Shown: positions 19,794 through 30,317 of the stretch, piece by piece
Numbering within the stretch: the stretch's first letter is position 1
Layout: each line of letters opens with the position of its first letter
Assembly (NCBI GenBank): GCA_018821245.1
Contig: JAHJMO010000001.1
Location: 1 to 61,736, forward strand
Direction of reading: 5' to 3'
Length of the DNA: 61,736 bases
Source of the DNA: Patescibacteria group bacterium
GTDB taxonomy: Bacteria; Patescibacteriota; Microgenomatia; UBA10105; UBA927
Made by a program: the position numbers and the translations under genes
Notes under the pieces: model-generated
What the model was told of the DNA's origin: nothing
Database searches by the model: none
The model's input: only the letters and a program-made list of their open reading frames with translations

Positions 19794-19976
19794 TTCTTAT
19801 TGTTTTTCCACATTTCCACATTTTTGTTCATTTTATCCACAAACTTATCCACTTTTTTCCTATTTTTTATCCTCTCTTAATCCACGTCCGAAAAAAGCCA
19901 CATTTCTCGCAGTTGACAGCCAAAGAAAAAAACCATACACTTTTCAACACCGATTATTATTTACTGCTACTATAGT
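19794..19976. other. Candidate oriC between dnaA and dnaN
   Basis: TTATCCACA (19833-41), TTATCCACT (19845-53), further TCCACA/TCCACG partial boxes, AT-rich tract. Confidence 0.65.
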
Positions 19977-21080
19977 ATGAACATATCCCTTCTTCAGGAA
20001 AATTTATTAAAAGCGCTAACGAGAACAGGAAGAATTGTCTCAACCCGTCCCCAAATTCCGATTGCAGGAAACGTTCTTTTGGATGCAAAAAACGGAGGTC
20101 TAAGTATAACCAGCACAAACCTGGAAACATCAGAAACGGTTTGGGTTGGAGGAAAAGCGGAAAAAGAAGGATCTGTGTGTGTTCCATCACGCCTTCTTAC
20201 GGAGCTCGTTTCTTCCTTTCCTGCCGAAACGGTTCATCTGGTTGTGAAAGATGAGAAAATCCACATTTCGTGTTCGGGTTTTTCAGCAACGATTCCCGGG
20301 GTTCCGGCAGGGGAATTTCCTCCTGTTGAACCGCCACCCAAAGGAGGAGAAAAAATTAACAAGGAAACGCTGGTTGGGGCGCTGTCTCTCGTGTTGTTTG
20401 CCGCTGCCACAGACGAGGGGAGGCCGCTTCTGACCGGCATAAAGATGGTGTCTGGGGATGGAGGCACGACGCTGGCCGCCACAGACGGGTATCGTCTGTC
20501 AACGAAGACAATTGCTTTTTCATTAAAGCAATCAACCGACATGGTGATCCCGGCAAGAACACTGTCTGAAGTATTAAAAATTTCTTTGGAAGAAAAAGAC
20601 GCGAAAGACGTAGTTGTTACCGCAATAAAAGACGGACAGCTTATCTTTTCCATAGGGGACACCAACATTATGACACGCCTTATAGCAGGGGACTATCCTG
20701 ACTATAAAAAAATTATTCCAAAGGCCTTTAACACACGTGCGCTCCTTGAGAAAGAACCGCTTGCCCGCGCCGTAAAGTCAGCGGCGATATTTGCCCGCGA
20801 CAATGCAAACATTGTTCGTTTTACGCTCGACAAACAGAGAGTTATTGTGTCAGCAAACACACCAAACGTTGGAGAAAACAGGATAGAAATTGACGCAAAA
20901 ATTGACGGAGAAGGAGGGGAGATCGCGTTCAACAGCAGGTTCCTTTTGGAGTTCCTTTCGGCTTTCCCGGGTGACGAGGTTTTATTTGAAATGACCGGCG
21001 CCCTAAACCCCGGGGTCTTTAGGCCGGTTAAGGACGACTCATATCTTCACATCATCATGCCCGTCCGGATCACCTCGTGA
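19977..21080 (+). CDS. dnaN: DNA polymerase III beta clamp
   Basis: MNISLLQENLLKALTRTGRIVSTRPQIPIAGNVLLDA; ends YLHIIMPVRIT. Confidence 0.93.
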   Translation: MNISLLQENLLKALTRTGRIVSTRPQIPIAGNVLLDAKNGGLSITSTNLETSETVWVGGKAEKEGSVCVPSRLLTELVSSFPAETVHLVVKDEKIHISCSGFSATIPGVPAGEFPPVEPPPKGGEKINKETLVGALSLVLFAAATDEGRPLLTGIKMVSGDGGTTLAATDGYRLSTKTIAFSLKQSTDMVIPARTLSEVLKISLEEKDAKDVVVTAIKDGQLIFSIGDTNIMTRLIAGDYPDYKKIIPKAFNTRALLEKEPLARAVKSAAIFARDNANIVRFTLDKQRVIVSANTPNVGENRIEIDAKIDGEGGEIAFNSRFLLEFLSAFPGDEVLFEMTGALNPGVFRPVKDDSYLHIIMPVRITS

Positions 21081-21103
21081 TAAACTGGCGGGCGGATGTG
21101 CCC

Positions 21104-21661
21104 CTAACGGGCGTTGCCCCCGGTTAATTCAGACGTGGAGTATCCCCGAAATTCAGGCAACAGAAGAATCGTCCCAAGGGGGGCGGGCTTAAAATACCAC
21201 ACTTCATAAACCACGTCAGATGGCTCGTTGGCCAGAAAAGCAACCCCCAGATCGGCGAACGCAAACACGTACTGACCGTAAGCAGACTCTCTGCCGTATA
21301 ATTTGACGCCCTGTCCTCCAACCAATGCCAGCCTGGACGAGAGCGAGGCGCTTTGCGTGGCAAACACATGTTCGCGAACGAACGAAACGACATCGTCGCG
21401 CACGACAACGGTAGTGTCCCAATAGGAGCTTTCTCCCTGGTAATACATTTTGGATTCGTCGGTACCCAAATCAATTTTTTTGGGTTGACCCAAACGTTCA
21501 ACAACATCACCCTGCGTATCCCCGGGCCCTATACCCATCCACGCAGCCTGCGGCGGCGGTAGCGGCGTGGAGGAGGGCGGCGGCTTTGGGCGGGAGAGGG
21601 AAAGAAAACCGACAACAACACCCGAAATAACTATTAAAAATAAAAACAACAGTCTTTTCAT
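21104..21661 (-). CDS. Exported small protein, SmpA/OmlA-like fold possible
   Basis: N-terminal TM/Pro-rich linker then GPGDTQGDVVERLGQPKKI. Confidence 0.4.
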   Translation of the reverse strand: MKRLLFLFLIVISGVVVGFLSLSRPKPPPSSTPLPPPQAAWMGIGPGDTQGDVVERLGQPKKIDLGTDESKMYYQGESSYWDTTVVVRDDVVSFVREHVFATQSASLSSRLALVGGQGVKLYGRESAYGQYVFAFADLGVAFLANEPSDVVYEVWYFKPAPLGTILLLPEFRGYSTSELTGGNAR

Positions 21662-21668
21662 ATGTTTA

Positions 21669-24092
21669 TCATCGCCGTCCGCACGAAGAAGACGAAGGCG
21701 ACGACATCCCAAGAACACATTCGGCAAACTCAAAATGGCGAGGGAGGCTTTGTTTCAGAGCGCTGGCACCAACGACATATTGTGCCAGTGTTTCTGCAAA
21801 ATCCTCGCCCACGCTACTCCCCGCGTATGGCGTACTTCCCTCACTCATAATGCCCCAGCCCTTGAAATCTGTAAACCAGTGCGACCCGCTCACCCCGTGT
21901 CCGAGCTCGTGGGTTATGATAAATAATATATGTGCAACGCCGCCGTTATAAATATATATATTGCCGCCTGATTCCGTACACCCCCAGTATGTTCCCGACC
22001 AGTTAATGCGGTATACCCGTACGCCCTGTGGACTAGAGGAGTCAACGAGCGCCATAAATTGAGGATAGCTGTTTCTCAGTTTTGCAAACGCGCCCAAAAC
22101 AGACGCCCATTCGCCCGGCGGCCAGGACACCGACGCACCGTCTTTATTGCAAGCGGCGGATACCGGCTGTATCCCGGCCTCCCCCGCAATGGCGGTTCCC
22201 ACGGTTGGTGACCCAACAACAACGCTTGTGTTTATACTCTTTTCCTCGGCTGAACCTTCGGCAGTGGTTGCCCTGACGGTAAGCGTGTTTACGATAATTG
22301 CGTCGCGCACCCCGGAAACGCTAATTGCGTAGGAAACAGACCCTGATTCTCCGGGGGACAGCGTTTTAATCGCGGAAAAATCTCCCGGGGAATCGCCGCT
22401 TATGGCGCCGCTTCCCCCATACGTTTCAAACGTGTCAGATACGGTTATGTCAAAAAGCTCTTTTTCTTTAGCGGCAACAACAATGGTGTATGTGATGGGT
22501 TGACTTGCCCCGTTAGGAAGACTGCCCGCCGAGGGGGTTTTGGTGGCTTCTATATACCGCGATCCGGGTTCATTTGTTGACTGCCGGGAAAGAGACACAC
22601 CAAGCGCACTTGTGCGTGCGGTGTCCTGCATCTGGGGGAAATTGAGAAAGGAGGGAAAAATGAACAAAAGCACAATTACCGCCACGGGGATGAGCGCGTA
22701 AAGAGTCGTGTTGTCTTTGGTGGATCCTGTCGGCGACCCTCCTCCAAACGTGCTTTTTGCCCAGTCGGATATGGCCCCGGTCGTTGGCAAAAGGCCTGGC
22801 AAAAATCCGCCGCCAAAGAATTTGGCAGCAGCATTTTTGAGAAACGAGACGATGGGCTTAATCAAAAACGAAGCGGCAGCCGCGACCCATCCCCACGGGC
22901 CGGAAAGGCCTTTAACAGTAAGGGTTAGTCCGGTCTTTATTACCGCGGCGACCGTAAGTTTTTTTGCGCCCTCTGCCGCCACGGCGCCGGCCACGCGCGT
23001 CGCACCCTCTTTTGCAGCATGCTTAACCCCACGACGCATGATCCAGCCGACCACATCGCTCAAAAATCCCAAGTGAAAAAAGTGGGGCTGCGATGCCGCA
23101 TATCCAAAATTCCACCACGTTATGCGGGAGGTATAAAACTGGGCGCTCTCGCCAAGCATTGCAAGCCGAAGATATGTCAGCGTGGCCTCGTCTGCCTGTG
23201 GGCGGAAAACGGTTGACGCAACATCGCCAACCACGTTTCGTATTCCTCCGAAAAGCCCCTTTAGTCCGCCCGGCTGTTTTCCAAACGCCGCGTTACCCCG
23301 TGCGATAGTTTGGATAATCGCCGGGGATCGTGCGGCGGTTCCAATAATCTGTTCGGCCCTGAACGCGGTTTTTTGCCAGGATTCATAAAGAATTTTATAT
23401 GCAGCATTATCTCCTCCAATAATGTCAACCAAAGGAGCAAGCAGTTTTTGCGGAATGGTTTTGGCCGCCGCGCGGAAAAAGACACCAGAAAGAGCGGGCC
23501 GGCCGGGTTCGCTTTCAGGAAGGGACGCAAACGCTTCGGCGGCACGGGCAAGTTTTTCTGCCTCGACAAACGGCGTTGGCGTATCCGGGTTTTGCCGCTT
23601 GAGTAAGAGGGCGACATCAAACAATATGTCTTTTCTTATAACCTCAGACATTAGAACGCCTCTGGTTATCTCGGACATTTCGAGATGCTCTGAGACCGCG
23701 TTTTGCAGGGAGACAGCCTCCTCCTCCGATAAGACCGTTCCCTGCGCACGAAGATTTCGGACGTATGCCACGGTCAGCTCGTGCGCAAACTTGCGCGCCG
23801 GGCGGCGCGCCGAAGCCCCTTTTTGTGTTTCCGGAGGGTGAAGGCGGGCGGCGACAGATGTTGCAAGCGCGTCCGGAACGACCGAGTCAATACTTTCTTT
23901 GGCGAACCCCTCTTTTCTGCTTTGTAAAGCGATTTTATTTATAAACCGCTCCACAGCCCCCCGCACCCGTTCGTCTCCCAAAAACCATGAGCCGATTTTG
24001 TCAAGTTCTCCGGCCAGCACGCGATAATCGTCAGGATACGCACCTTGTGCAAAAAGAAGCAATTGTACTGTTTCAGCGTCTTGTTTTGCCAT
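21669..24092 (-). CDS. Large T4SS-associated membrane protein with C-terminal HExxH domain
   Basis: 807 aa; TM segments, DUF11-like repeat region, C-terminal FIITHELGHGVSGSHW. Confidence 0.5.
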   Translation of the reverse strand: MAKQDAETVQLLLFAQGAYPDDYRVLAGELDKIGSWFLGDERVRGAVERFINKIALQSRKEGFAKESIDSVVPDALATSVAARLHPPETQKGASARRPARKFAHELTVAYVRNLRAQGTVLSEEEAVSLQNAVSEHLEMSEITRGVLMSEVIRKDILFDVALLLKRQNPDTPTPFVEAEKLARAAEAFASLPESEPGRPALSGVFFRAAAKTIPQKLLAPLVDIIGGDNAAYKILYESWQKTAFRAEQIIGTAARSPAIIQTIARGNAAFGKQPGGLKGLFGGIRNVVGDVASTVFRPQADEATLTYLRLAMLGESAQFYTSRITWWNFGYAASQPHFFHLGFLSDVVGWIMRRGVKHAAKEGATRVAGAVAAEGAKKLTVAAVIKTGLTLTVKGLSGPWGWVAAAASFLIKPIVSFLKNAAAKFFGGGFLPGLLPTTGAISDWAKSTFGGGSPTGSTKDNTTLYALIPVAVIVLLFIFPSFLNFPQMQDTARTSALGVSLSRQSTNEPGSRYIEATKTPSAGSLPNGASQPITYTIVVAAKEKELFDITVSDTFETYGGSGAISGDSPGDFSAIKTLSPGESGSVSYAISVSGVRDAIIVNTLTVRATTAEGSAEEKSINTSVVVGSPTVGTAIAGEAGIQPVSAACNKDGASVSWPPGEWASVLGAFAKLRNSYPQFMALVDSSSPQGVRVYRINWSGTYWGCTESGGNIYIYNGGVAHILFIITHELGHGVSGSHWFTDFKGWGIMSEGSTPYAGSSVGEDFAETLAQYVVGASALKQSLPRHFEFAECVLGMSSPSSSSCGRR

Positions 24093-24099
24093 AGTGTTT

Positions 24100-25938
24100 T
24101 CAGGCTAGCGGTGATTGTTGTTCATCGGAAACAGTCTCTACGGTAAACGTCGGCCGGCCCTCCTTTCTTGCTTCAAGTTCCTGAGGCCTGGTGTTTGACA
24201 GCTCGTGTTCCTCGGGGCTTGCAATGACGCGCATAGAGGCGTGAGCGGGGCCGGCAAAAAACAGCCCCTCGCCGACGCCCGCGGAAAGAAGGAGCTGTTT
24301 TTCTCCCTCTGATAAATAAAACACACCGGCAACCTTGTCGATTGCGGCGGATGATTGTTTGAGCAATATCTGCATGCTGCTGTTTTGGATGATCGCGCGG
24401 CCAAGCTCAACAGACAGAAAATCCTCAACGTCTTGGGTAATGGTGGTTAAACCCAGATAGTATTTGCGCGCCCGCTTGGCAATGGAATACAAAAACTTTG
24501 CGCTGTCGGGAAACTTCATGAGGTACCACGCCTCATCAACGACCAAAATCCGGCGTTTTGTGTCGCGTCGGATCTTTGTCCAAATATAATCAAGGACAAG
24601 ATACATGGCGATCGGACGAAGTTCTTCTTCAAGGTCCCGGATCGAAAAAACCGTCAGCGGGTTGCGGATCTCTACATTTGTCTGCTGGTCAAATATTCCA
24701 ACAAGGCTTCCTTTGACAAACTTTTCAATGCGGTCAGCAAGCCCTCGCGCAAGCGGCTCTTCCATCCCCACGAGGGTTTTGTAGAGATCTTCCATAAGCG
24801 GCGGTTCCTTTTTTTGTGTCTCCGGGTCCGGGGTAATGCCTTTTTGTTTGTATGTAAGGACAAGCGCTCGGTCCAGGATGGCGTCTTCAGATGGCGTCAG
24901 ATTGCCCATAACTACACGAAAAAACCCATGGAGCGACAAAATTTTTTGATTAAGCTCGCTTTCCACCTCGTTTCTACTCACAAGGGCCAGATCAAACGGG
25001 TTGATTTTTGTGGTGGCGCCGAAATGAAACCTTATGTATTCTCCGCCCAGGGCATGAGATAGCGCCTCATATTCACTCTCCGGGTCAATGACAATCACCT
25101 CTGTCTCAAACATGAGGGAGCGTACAATCTCCAGCTTGATGAGATAACTTTTGCCTGAGCCGGATTTACCAAAGACCACGGAGTTTGCGTTCTCCAGGGA
25201 AAATCGGTCAAACACAATGAGCGAGTCGTTGCCTGAATTTATACCGTACAGAATTCCTTCGTTTGCGGAAAGCTCGGAGGTCGTAAACGGGAACGTGGTG
25301 GCCAGGGACGTAGTGTCCATGTTTCGCGCTACAAGAAGCCGGTCTTGCCCCATGGGAAGCGTGGTTTTGATCCCCTCTTCCATTTGGAGAATTGCGCGTT
25401 TGCTGACAATGAGAAGAGAGGAGAGTGTTGCCTCAATCTGTTTTGTGGTTTTATCCAGATCGGCCTTTGTTTTGGCCGGAATCGTAACATACAGGCCGAA
25501 TTGGAAAAAGCGTTCCGCCCCTTTTGCCAACTCTTGTTGTAGAGAAAGAGCGTCTTCAAGCGCGACTTGTACCGATGGTTCAATTACGCGCCCGCGCTTC
25601 ATGTCCGACTGGATGGTTGCCTCCATTTCGCCCACCTTTCGCTTAAGGTTTTCCAAAACCTCTTCGGAACGCGTAGGGAAGACATACATGGCAATTTCCA
25701 GCGTGTGGTTGAACGAGATGAGCGGCTCGAGCCAGTTGGCGCTGACAAACCGCGGATATCCGGCAACAAACAGGGTGCGGTAATACCAGTCGCCAATCTT
25801 GAGGCAGTCAAAGTCTACCTCGATTGCCGGAGGGGCAATGACGTCTTTAATCAAAAGCGGACCGTGCGGGACCTGTGTCAGCGGATTTTTCCCCGCGCCG
25901 GAGTCAAGAGGCTTTTTGAAAAATGTTTTTAGGTCCAT
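24100..25938 (-). CDS. VirB4-family T4SS ATPase
   Basis: VVFGKSGSGKSYLIKLEIVRSLMFETEVIVIDPESEYEAL; RILVVDEAWYLMKFPDSAKFL. Confidence 0.9.
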   Translation of the reverse strand: MDLKTFFKKPLDSGAGKNPLTQVPHGPLLIKDVIAPPAIEVDFDCLKIGDWYYRTLFVAGYPRFVSANWLEPLISFNHTLEIAMYVFPTRSEEVLENLKRKVGEMEATIQSDMKRGRVIEPSVQVALEDALSLQQELAKGAERFFQFGLYVTIPAKTKADLDKTTKQIEATLSSLLIVSKRAILQMEEGIKTTLPMGQDRLLVARNMDTTSLATTFPFTTSELSANEGILYGINSGNDSLIVFDRFSLENANSVVFGKSGSGKSYLIKLEIVRSLMFETEVIVIDPESEYEALSHALGGEYIRFHFGATTKINPFDLALVSRNEVESELNQKILSLHGFFRVVMGNLTPSEDAILDRALVLTYKQKGITPDPETQKKEPPLMEDLYKTLVGMEEPLARGLADRIEKFVKGSLVGIFDQQTNVEIRNPLTVFSIRDLEEELRPIAMYLVLDYIWTKIRRDTKRRILVVDEAWYLMKFPDSAKFLYSIAKRARKYYLGLTTITQDVEDFLSVELGRAIIQNSSMQILLKQSSAAIDKVAGVFYLSEGEKQLLLSAGVGEGLFFAGPAHASMRVIASPEEHELSNTRPQELEARKEGRPTFTVETVSDEQQSPLA

Positions 25939-25944
25939 ACTGCG

Positions 25945-26607
25945 TTATGTTTCCTGTCGCGGGAGCTTTTCCGGTTTTTCTATCTCTGGCGCCGGATCCT
26001 CCGGGTTATAGACGGAGAAAAACAGCCGTACAATTTGGTCGCTTGTCAATTGGTGAGCCTGAAGCCCTACGCGCGCCAAAAGCCTGAGAATGTGGTCGCG
26101 TCTTGGCGTAAGGGCCGTAAGCGCCCGTTCAAAAATATATGGCTTTTGGTACGGAAGCCCCTGTTTTTTCCCGCCAAGCAACGACCGCGCAGATAACCCA
26201 AGCTCAATGGCAGAAAAGGGGACGATGATATAAAATTTTTTGTCAAGGACATCCCTTTCTTTAACCGTTGTCGCGACGAACGACCGGTATTTGTGTATGC
26301 TCTCGGCAAGTTTGGGGCTTTTCTGTTTTTGTTCCTGCTCCTCAAGAAGGCTTAGATACGCCGAGATATCTTTATGGCGTGTTTGGATAAGAAGCTGAAT
26401 CGGGAATGAAAGCGAATTGAGAAACCCTGCATATGCATATATGATTGCGTCCTGCTCCTTTTCCGACAGAAGCCCGAAGTTGACGGCAGATGTGGCGATA
26501 ATAAGCGCGCATGAACCATCGCAAAAAAGAACGATATCTCGATCGACATCCTCTATTTCTGTAAAAACCTGCGTTGTTGATCTGATGGGCGCAATGGGTT
26601 GGGACAT
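25945..26607 (-). CDS. TraC-like conjugal transfer protein
   Basis: STTQVFTEIEDVDRDIVLFCDGSCALIIATSAVNFGLLSEKEQDAII upstream of VirB4. Confidence 0.7.
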   Translation of the reverse strand: MSQPIAPIRSTTQVFTEIEDVDRDIVLFCDGSCALIIATSAVNFGLLSEKEQDAIIYAYAGFLNSLSFPIQLLIQTRHKDISAYLSLLEEQEQKQKSPKLAESIHKYRSFVATTVKERDVLDKKFYIIVPFSAIELGLSARSLLGGKKQGLPYQKPYIFERALTALTPRRDHILRLLARVGLQAHQLTSDQIVRLFFSVYNPEDPAPEIEKPEKLPRQET

Positions 26608-26615
26608 AATGGTTT

Positions 26616-27977
26616 TTATATTCCCTGGTTTCCAAAAATCTCTTTTTCCAGTTTTTCCCGGGTGAGCTCTTTTTGACTTTTGGCAAGGATTTCAATCGGC
26701 GGTAACACGCGGCCGCCAAGCGTTATCTGGGCTTTATCAAATACATATCGATCCCGGGGGTCTTCTACCTCAACGATGTATGTTCCATCCGGAAGGGGAG
26801 TAGAGGCCGCAAACTGACCAAGCTTATTGCTTTTGAGCGCTCTCAAGGGTACGCCGTCTTTGTCGCGCACCGTGATAAGCACTCCCGGTAGAAGTCCGCC
26901 CTCGCCGTCTTTGATAATGCCGGTAACAACGTTTGGAAAAGACGTCAGGCGCGGGATACCGGCTTTGACTGCGGCGTCCTTTGGAATCACGCGCACCGTA
27001 GGCCCTTTTGTGGCGGGTTGGGCGAAGCGCCCGGGAGCGGAAAAAGACCCGCGTCCAGCAAGCGGGGGTACGGCCCCCATAAAGGGCCGTTGAGCGCCCG
27101 GCATTGGCGGATACATGGGCGACGGCGGCTGCGATGCTTTTTTGTGAAGCGCCGCAAGCTCCTGCTCCAGCTTGTTTTTCTCAGACAATGTTTGCGCGAG
27201 CTGTTTTTGCATCTCAGCCATCTGCCCTTCGCTTGCAGCTTTAGCCTGAAGCTCAACCCTAAGCCCTTGGAGCTGCTTTTCCAGATCCAGGGTTTTTTGT
27301 TGGATCCTGTCGGCGCTTTGTGTGCTGTTTGGCGCCACACCTTCTGTCTCCGGGTGCTGTTGTCCCAAGCCCTGTTTATACCTCGCGGCATCCCGCCAAT
27401 CCGTTTGTATGGTTGGGTTTCCGAGAAACCAGTCTTTCAGCCACCTAAAGGGGTTGTACATGGGTAGCGGTACATTTTTCGACGGGTTCCCTGCCCCCTC
27501 GGTATCGTCTCCGGATGTTTGTTGGTCAGATCGTGGAACGCGAAAAAACGTATCCAAAAGCTGCGCCTTTGACGCAGTAGCCCCCCCGTTGTTTGATTGG
27601 TCTTGAGAGACGTTTGCCGACCCGCGATAAGGAGCCTGTGATTTTCTCCCGGCTTTGGGCACCACTATTGTTTTGGCGCTTGGGGCTTGTTGTCCCCTCT
27701 GCCACACATACTGCGTGGGACTATAGGCACTTTTAAAAAAGGAAAGAACCCACACGTCCATCGGCCGCTCTTCTATTGGAACAAATGCAAAGCCCACTCC
27801 CAGAAGTCCAAATCCGGCTGCGATCGGCCAGGTGAAAATTGTCGGCAAGGGGAGCTTATAGGATATATATGCACAAATTGCGCCCAAAGCCAGATACCCG
27901 AACTGTTTGAGGGTCATGTCGCCGATGAGGCGAAATTGAAACGTTGATACATTTTGAGGAACAGGGTGTTGCTCCAT
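26616..27977 (-). CDS. PrgI-like membrane protein with C-terminal carboxypeptidase-regulatory-like domain
   Basis: N-term PQNVSTFQFRLIGDMTLKQFGYLALGAICAYISY; C-term GIIKDGEGGLLPGVLITVRDKDGVPLRAL. Confidence 0.7.
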   Translation of the reverse strand: MEQHPVPQNVSTFQFRLIGDMTLKQFGYLALGAICAYISYKLPLPTIFTWPIAAGFGLLGVGFAFVPIEERPMDVWVLSFFKSAYSPTQYVWQRGQQAPSAKTIVVPKAGRKSQAPYRGSANVSQDQSNNGGATASKAQLLDTFFRVPRSDQQTSGDDTEGAGNPSKNVPLPMYNPFRWLKDWFLGNPTIQTDWRDAARYKQGLGQQHPETEGVAPNSTQSADRIQQKTLDLEKQLQGLRVELQAKAASEGQMAEMQKQLAQTLSEKNKLEQELAALHKKASQPPSPMYPPMPGAQRPFMGAVPPLAGRGSFSAPGRFAQPATKGPTVRVIPKDAAVKAGIPRLTSFPNVVTGIIKDGEGGLLPGVLITVRDKDGVPLRALKSNKLGQFAASTPLPDGTYIVEVEDPRDRYVFDKAQITLGGRVLPPIEILAKSQKELTREKLEKEIFGNQGI

Positions 27978-28121
27978 ACAAACAAAATATTTGAACCACT
28001 GTCATTGTAAAAGGTTATTGGGGGTGGCGCAAGTATGACAAAGCGCATTTGGATCGTGAAAACGACTATTTTTCTTTTCACGCGCGACATTACTCATCAA
28101 TAGGGTCGTTATTGTGATATC

Positions 28122-30317
28122 ATGAAAATCATGGAACATCCGATGGTGTTGCTTGAAGTGAAAAATTCCCGGGAAAGCGAAGAGTCGCCTGCGTCCATGG
28201 AGCAGGTGTTTTCGGCTCTTGGCGCGTCTCGCGGACACGGCGGTTTTTTTGCCCGTTTTTTCCGGTCGGGGGCCCCGCACGGGTTTATGAGTTTTGAAAT
28301 TGTATCAGTAAACAGCGGCATACACTTTTTTATATGCGTTCCGGAGGCAAGCCGCGCGTACGTAGAAAATCAACTTATTGCTCAGTATCCCAAGGTGCTT
28401 GTCTCTACCGTTTCTGACTATGCTCCTCACTTTTTCTCCCTTCCGCACGTTGCGGGACAACTGGTTTTGTCCAATAGCTTCTATTACCCCCTAAAAACAT
28501 ATATAGACATCAAAGACCTTGATATTTTGGCAAGTGTTTTGGGGCAATTGGCAAAGCTTTCTTCTCAAGAGGCTGCGGGCGTACAGTTGTGGATAGAGCC
28601 CGCCGGAAGCGCGTGGCAGCGCCGCGCCGCCGGCATCGTGGCCGCCGGAGTCCCTGACGCCAACTCAATAACCGGCCGCACCAAAGCGCATCCGCACGCC
28701 AGGCTTATAGAAACCAAAATACATCAAGTGGGGTTTCGCGTGGCAATTCGCGTTGTCGCGGTTTCTGCCACAGAAGGGCAGGCAGGCGAGCTTTTGGAGG
28801 CAATTGGCGGGACATACGGCGTATTTGGTCTTGGAGACGGAAACAGCCTGGTGCTTTCATGGCCGGCCTTTTGGCAGAAAAAAAATCTGGAAAAGGCCTA
28901 CGCGGCAAGAACCGGGGGGCTCTCTCCACGCCATCAGATTCTTAACGCGTCAGAGCTCGCCTCGTTTTGGCATCCTCCGTGGCTTGCCCTTTCTGCCATC
29001 AAAAACATATCATGGAGCGCGCCGGTCGGCGGGGAAGCACCGGAAAATCTCCCGGTTTCAGGCGACAACGAAGAAGAAAAAAAACTTATTAATTTCTTTG
29101 CCCGGACAGAATTCAAAAACAAAACAGTGACACTTGGTTTGAAAAAGGATGACCGCCGCAAACACGTATATATCGTGGGCAAAACAGGCACAGGCAAGTC
29201 AACGATGATTGCCAATATGGCAATTAACGACATGAGGAATGGCCAGGGCGTTGCTGTGTTGGACCCGCACGGAGATCTAAGCGATATTCTTTTGGATTAC
29301 ATTCCGTCATTTCGCGTGAACGACGTGGCGTATCTGGATCCGTCCGACACGGAATACCCGTTTCACCTCAACCCGCTTGAACTTAAAAACGAAGCGTTTC
29401 GTGAGCTTATCGCCTCCGGCATTGTGTCAATTTTTTATAAACTTTACCATTACAGCTGGGGACCGAGGCTTGAGTATATCTTGCGCAACACCATTCTCAC
29501 CCTTCTACATGTTCCGCAGTCGACACTTCTGCAGGTGCCGGAGGTGTTGACCGACGAAAAGTATCGCGCCAAAGTTATAGACAAGCTGGAAGACAAGGTG
29601 CTTAAAAATTTTTGGCTTCATGAATTTAACAAAATGAGCCCCCAGATGCGTTCAGAAGCGGTGTCGCCGATCCTCAATAAAGTCGGGCAATTTTTGTCCT
29701 CCCAAACCATCAGAAATATCGTTGGACACTCGGCGTCCACCGTAAATTTGGAAACCTTGATGAACGAGGGAAAAATCGTGATAGTCAACCTTTCCCAGGG
29801 GAAGCTTGGCGAGGACAATAGTGCGCTTCTGGGCGCCATGATTATTACCAAACTGCAGCTTGCCGCCATGAACCGTGTGTACCAGGCCGAAGAGGCGCGG
29901 CGCGATTTTTATCTGTATGTCGACGAGTTTCAGAATTTTGCGACGCAGTCTTTCATTAAGATTCTTTCAGAGGCACGTAAATATCGTCTGAACTTAACAC
30001 TCGCCAACCAGTATATTGGCCAGATTGATGAGGATGTGCAGAAGGCGATTTTTGGCAACGCCGGGTCTCTTGTGTCATTTGCGGTTGGTGCGGCAGACGC
30101 GCGGGTACTTGCCAAAGAATTTGGCGACAAATACACAGAAGACGAACTGGTTGGTATCGGCAATTACCGGGTGATCCTCAAGCTTTCTATCGACAACCTA
30201 ACGACGCGGCCGTTTTCCGCAACCACTCTGCCTTTGCCGCGCTCCAAGAACCAAAACAGAGAAAAGGTGGTGCGTTCAAGCAGAGAACGATACGCAAAAA
30301 AAGCTGATAGCTTATGA
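28122..30317 (+). CDS. T4SS coupling-type ATPase (DUF87/TraD-like)
   Basis: HVYIVGKTGTGKSTMIANMAINDMRNGQGVAVLDPHGDL; FYLYVDEFQNFATQSFIKILSEARKYRLNLTLANQY. Confidence 0.9.
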   Translation: MKIMEHPMVLLEVKNSRESEESPASMEQVFSALGASRGHGGFFARFFRSGAPHGFMSFEIVSVNSGIHFFICVPEASRAYVENQLIAQYPKVLVSTVSDYAPHFFSLPHVAGQLVLSNSFYYPLKTYIDIKDLDILASVLGQLAKLSSQEAAGVQLWIEPAGSAWQRRAAGIVAAGVPDANSITGRTKAHPHARLIETKIHQVGFRVAIRVVAVSATEGQAGELLEAIGGTYGVFGLGDGNSLVLSWPAFWQKKNLEKAYAARTGGLSPRHQILNASELASFWHPPWLALSAIKNISWSAPVGGEAPENLPVSGDNEEEKKLINFFARTEFKNKTVTLGLKKDDRRKHVYIVGKTGTGKSTMIANMAINDMRNGQGVAVLDPHGDLSDILLDYIPSFRVNDVAYLDPSDTEYPFHLNPLELKNEAFRELIASGIVSIFYKLYHYSWGPRLEYILRNTILTLLHVPQSTLLQVPEVLTDEKYRAKVIDKLEDKVLKNFWLHEFNKMSPQMRSEAVSPILNKVGQFLSSQTIRNIVGHSASTVNLETLMNEGKIVIVNLSQGKLGEDNSALLGAMIITKLQLAAMNRVYQAEEARRDFYLYVDEFQNFATQSFIKILSEARKYRLNLTLANQYIGQIDEDVQKAIFGNAGSLVSFAVGAADARVLAKEFGDKYTEDELVGIGNYRVILKLSIDNLTTRPFSATTLPLPRSKNQNREKVVRSSRERYAKKADSL

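Noticed and set aside
25151-25783. 210-aa plus-strand ORF antisense to virB4
   Set aside because: Shadow ORF of a conserved ATPase gene.
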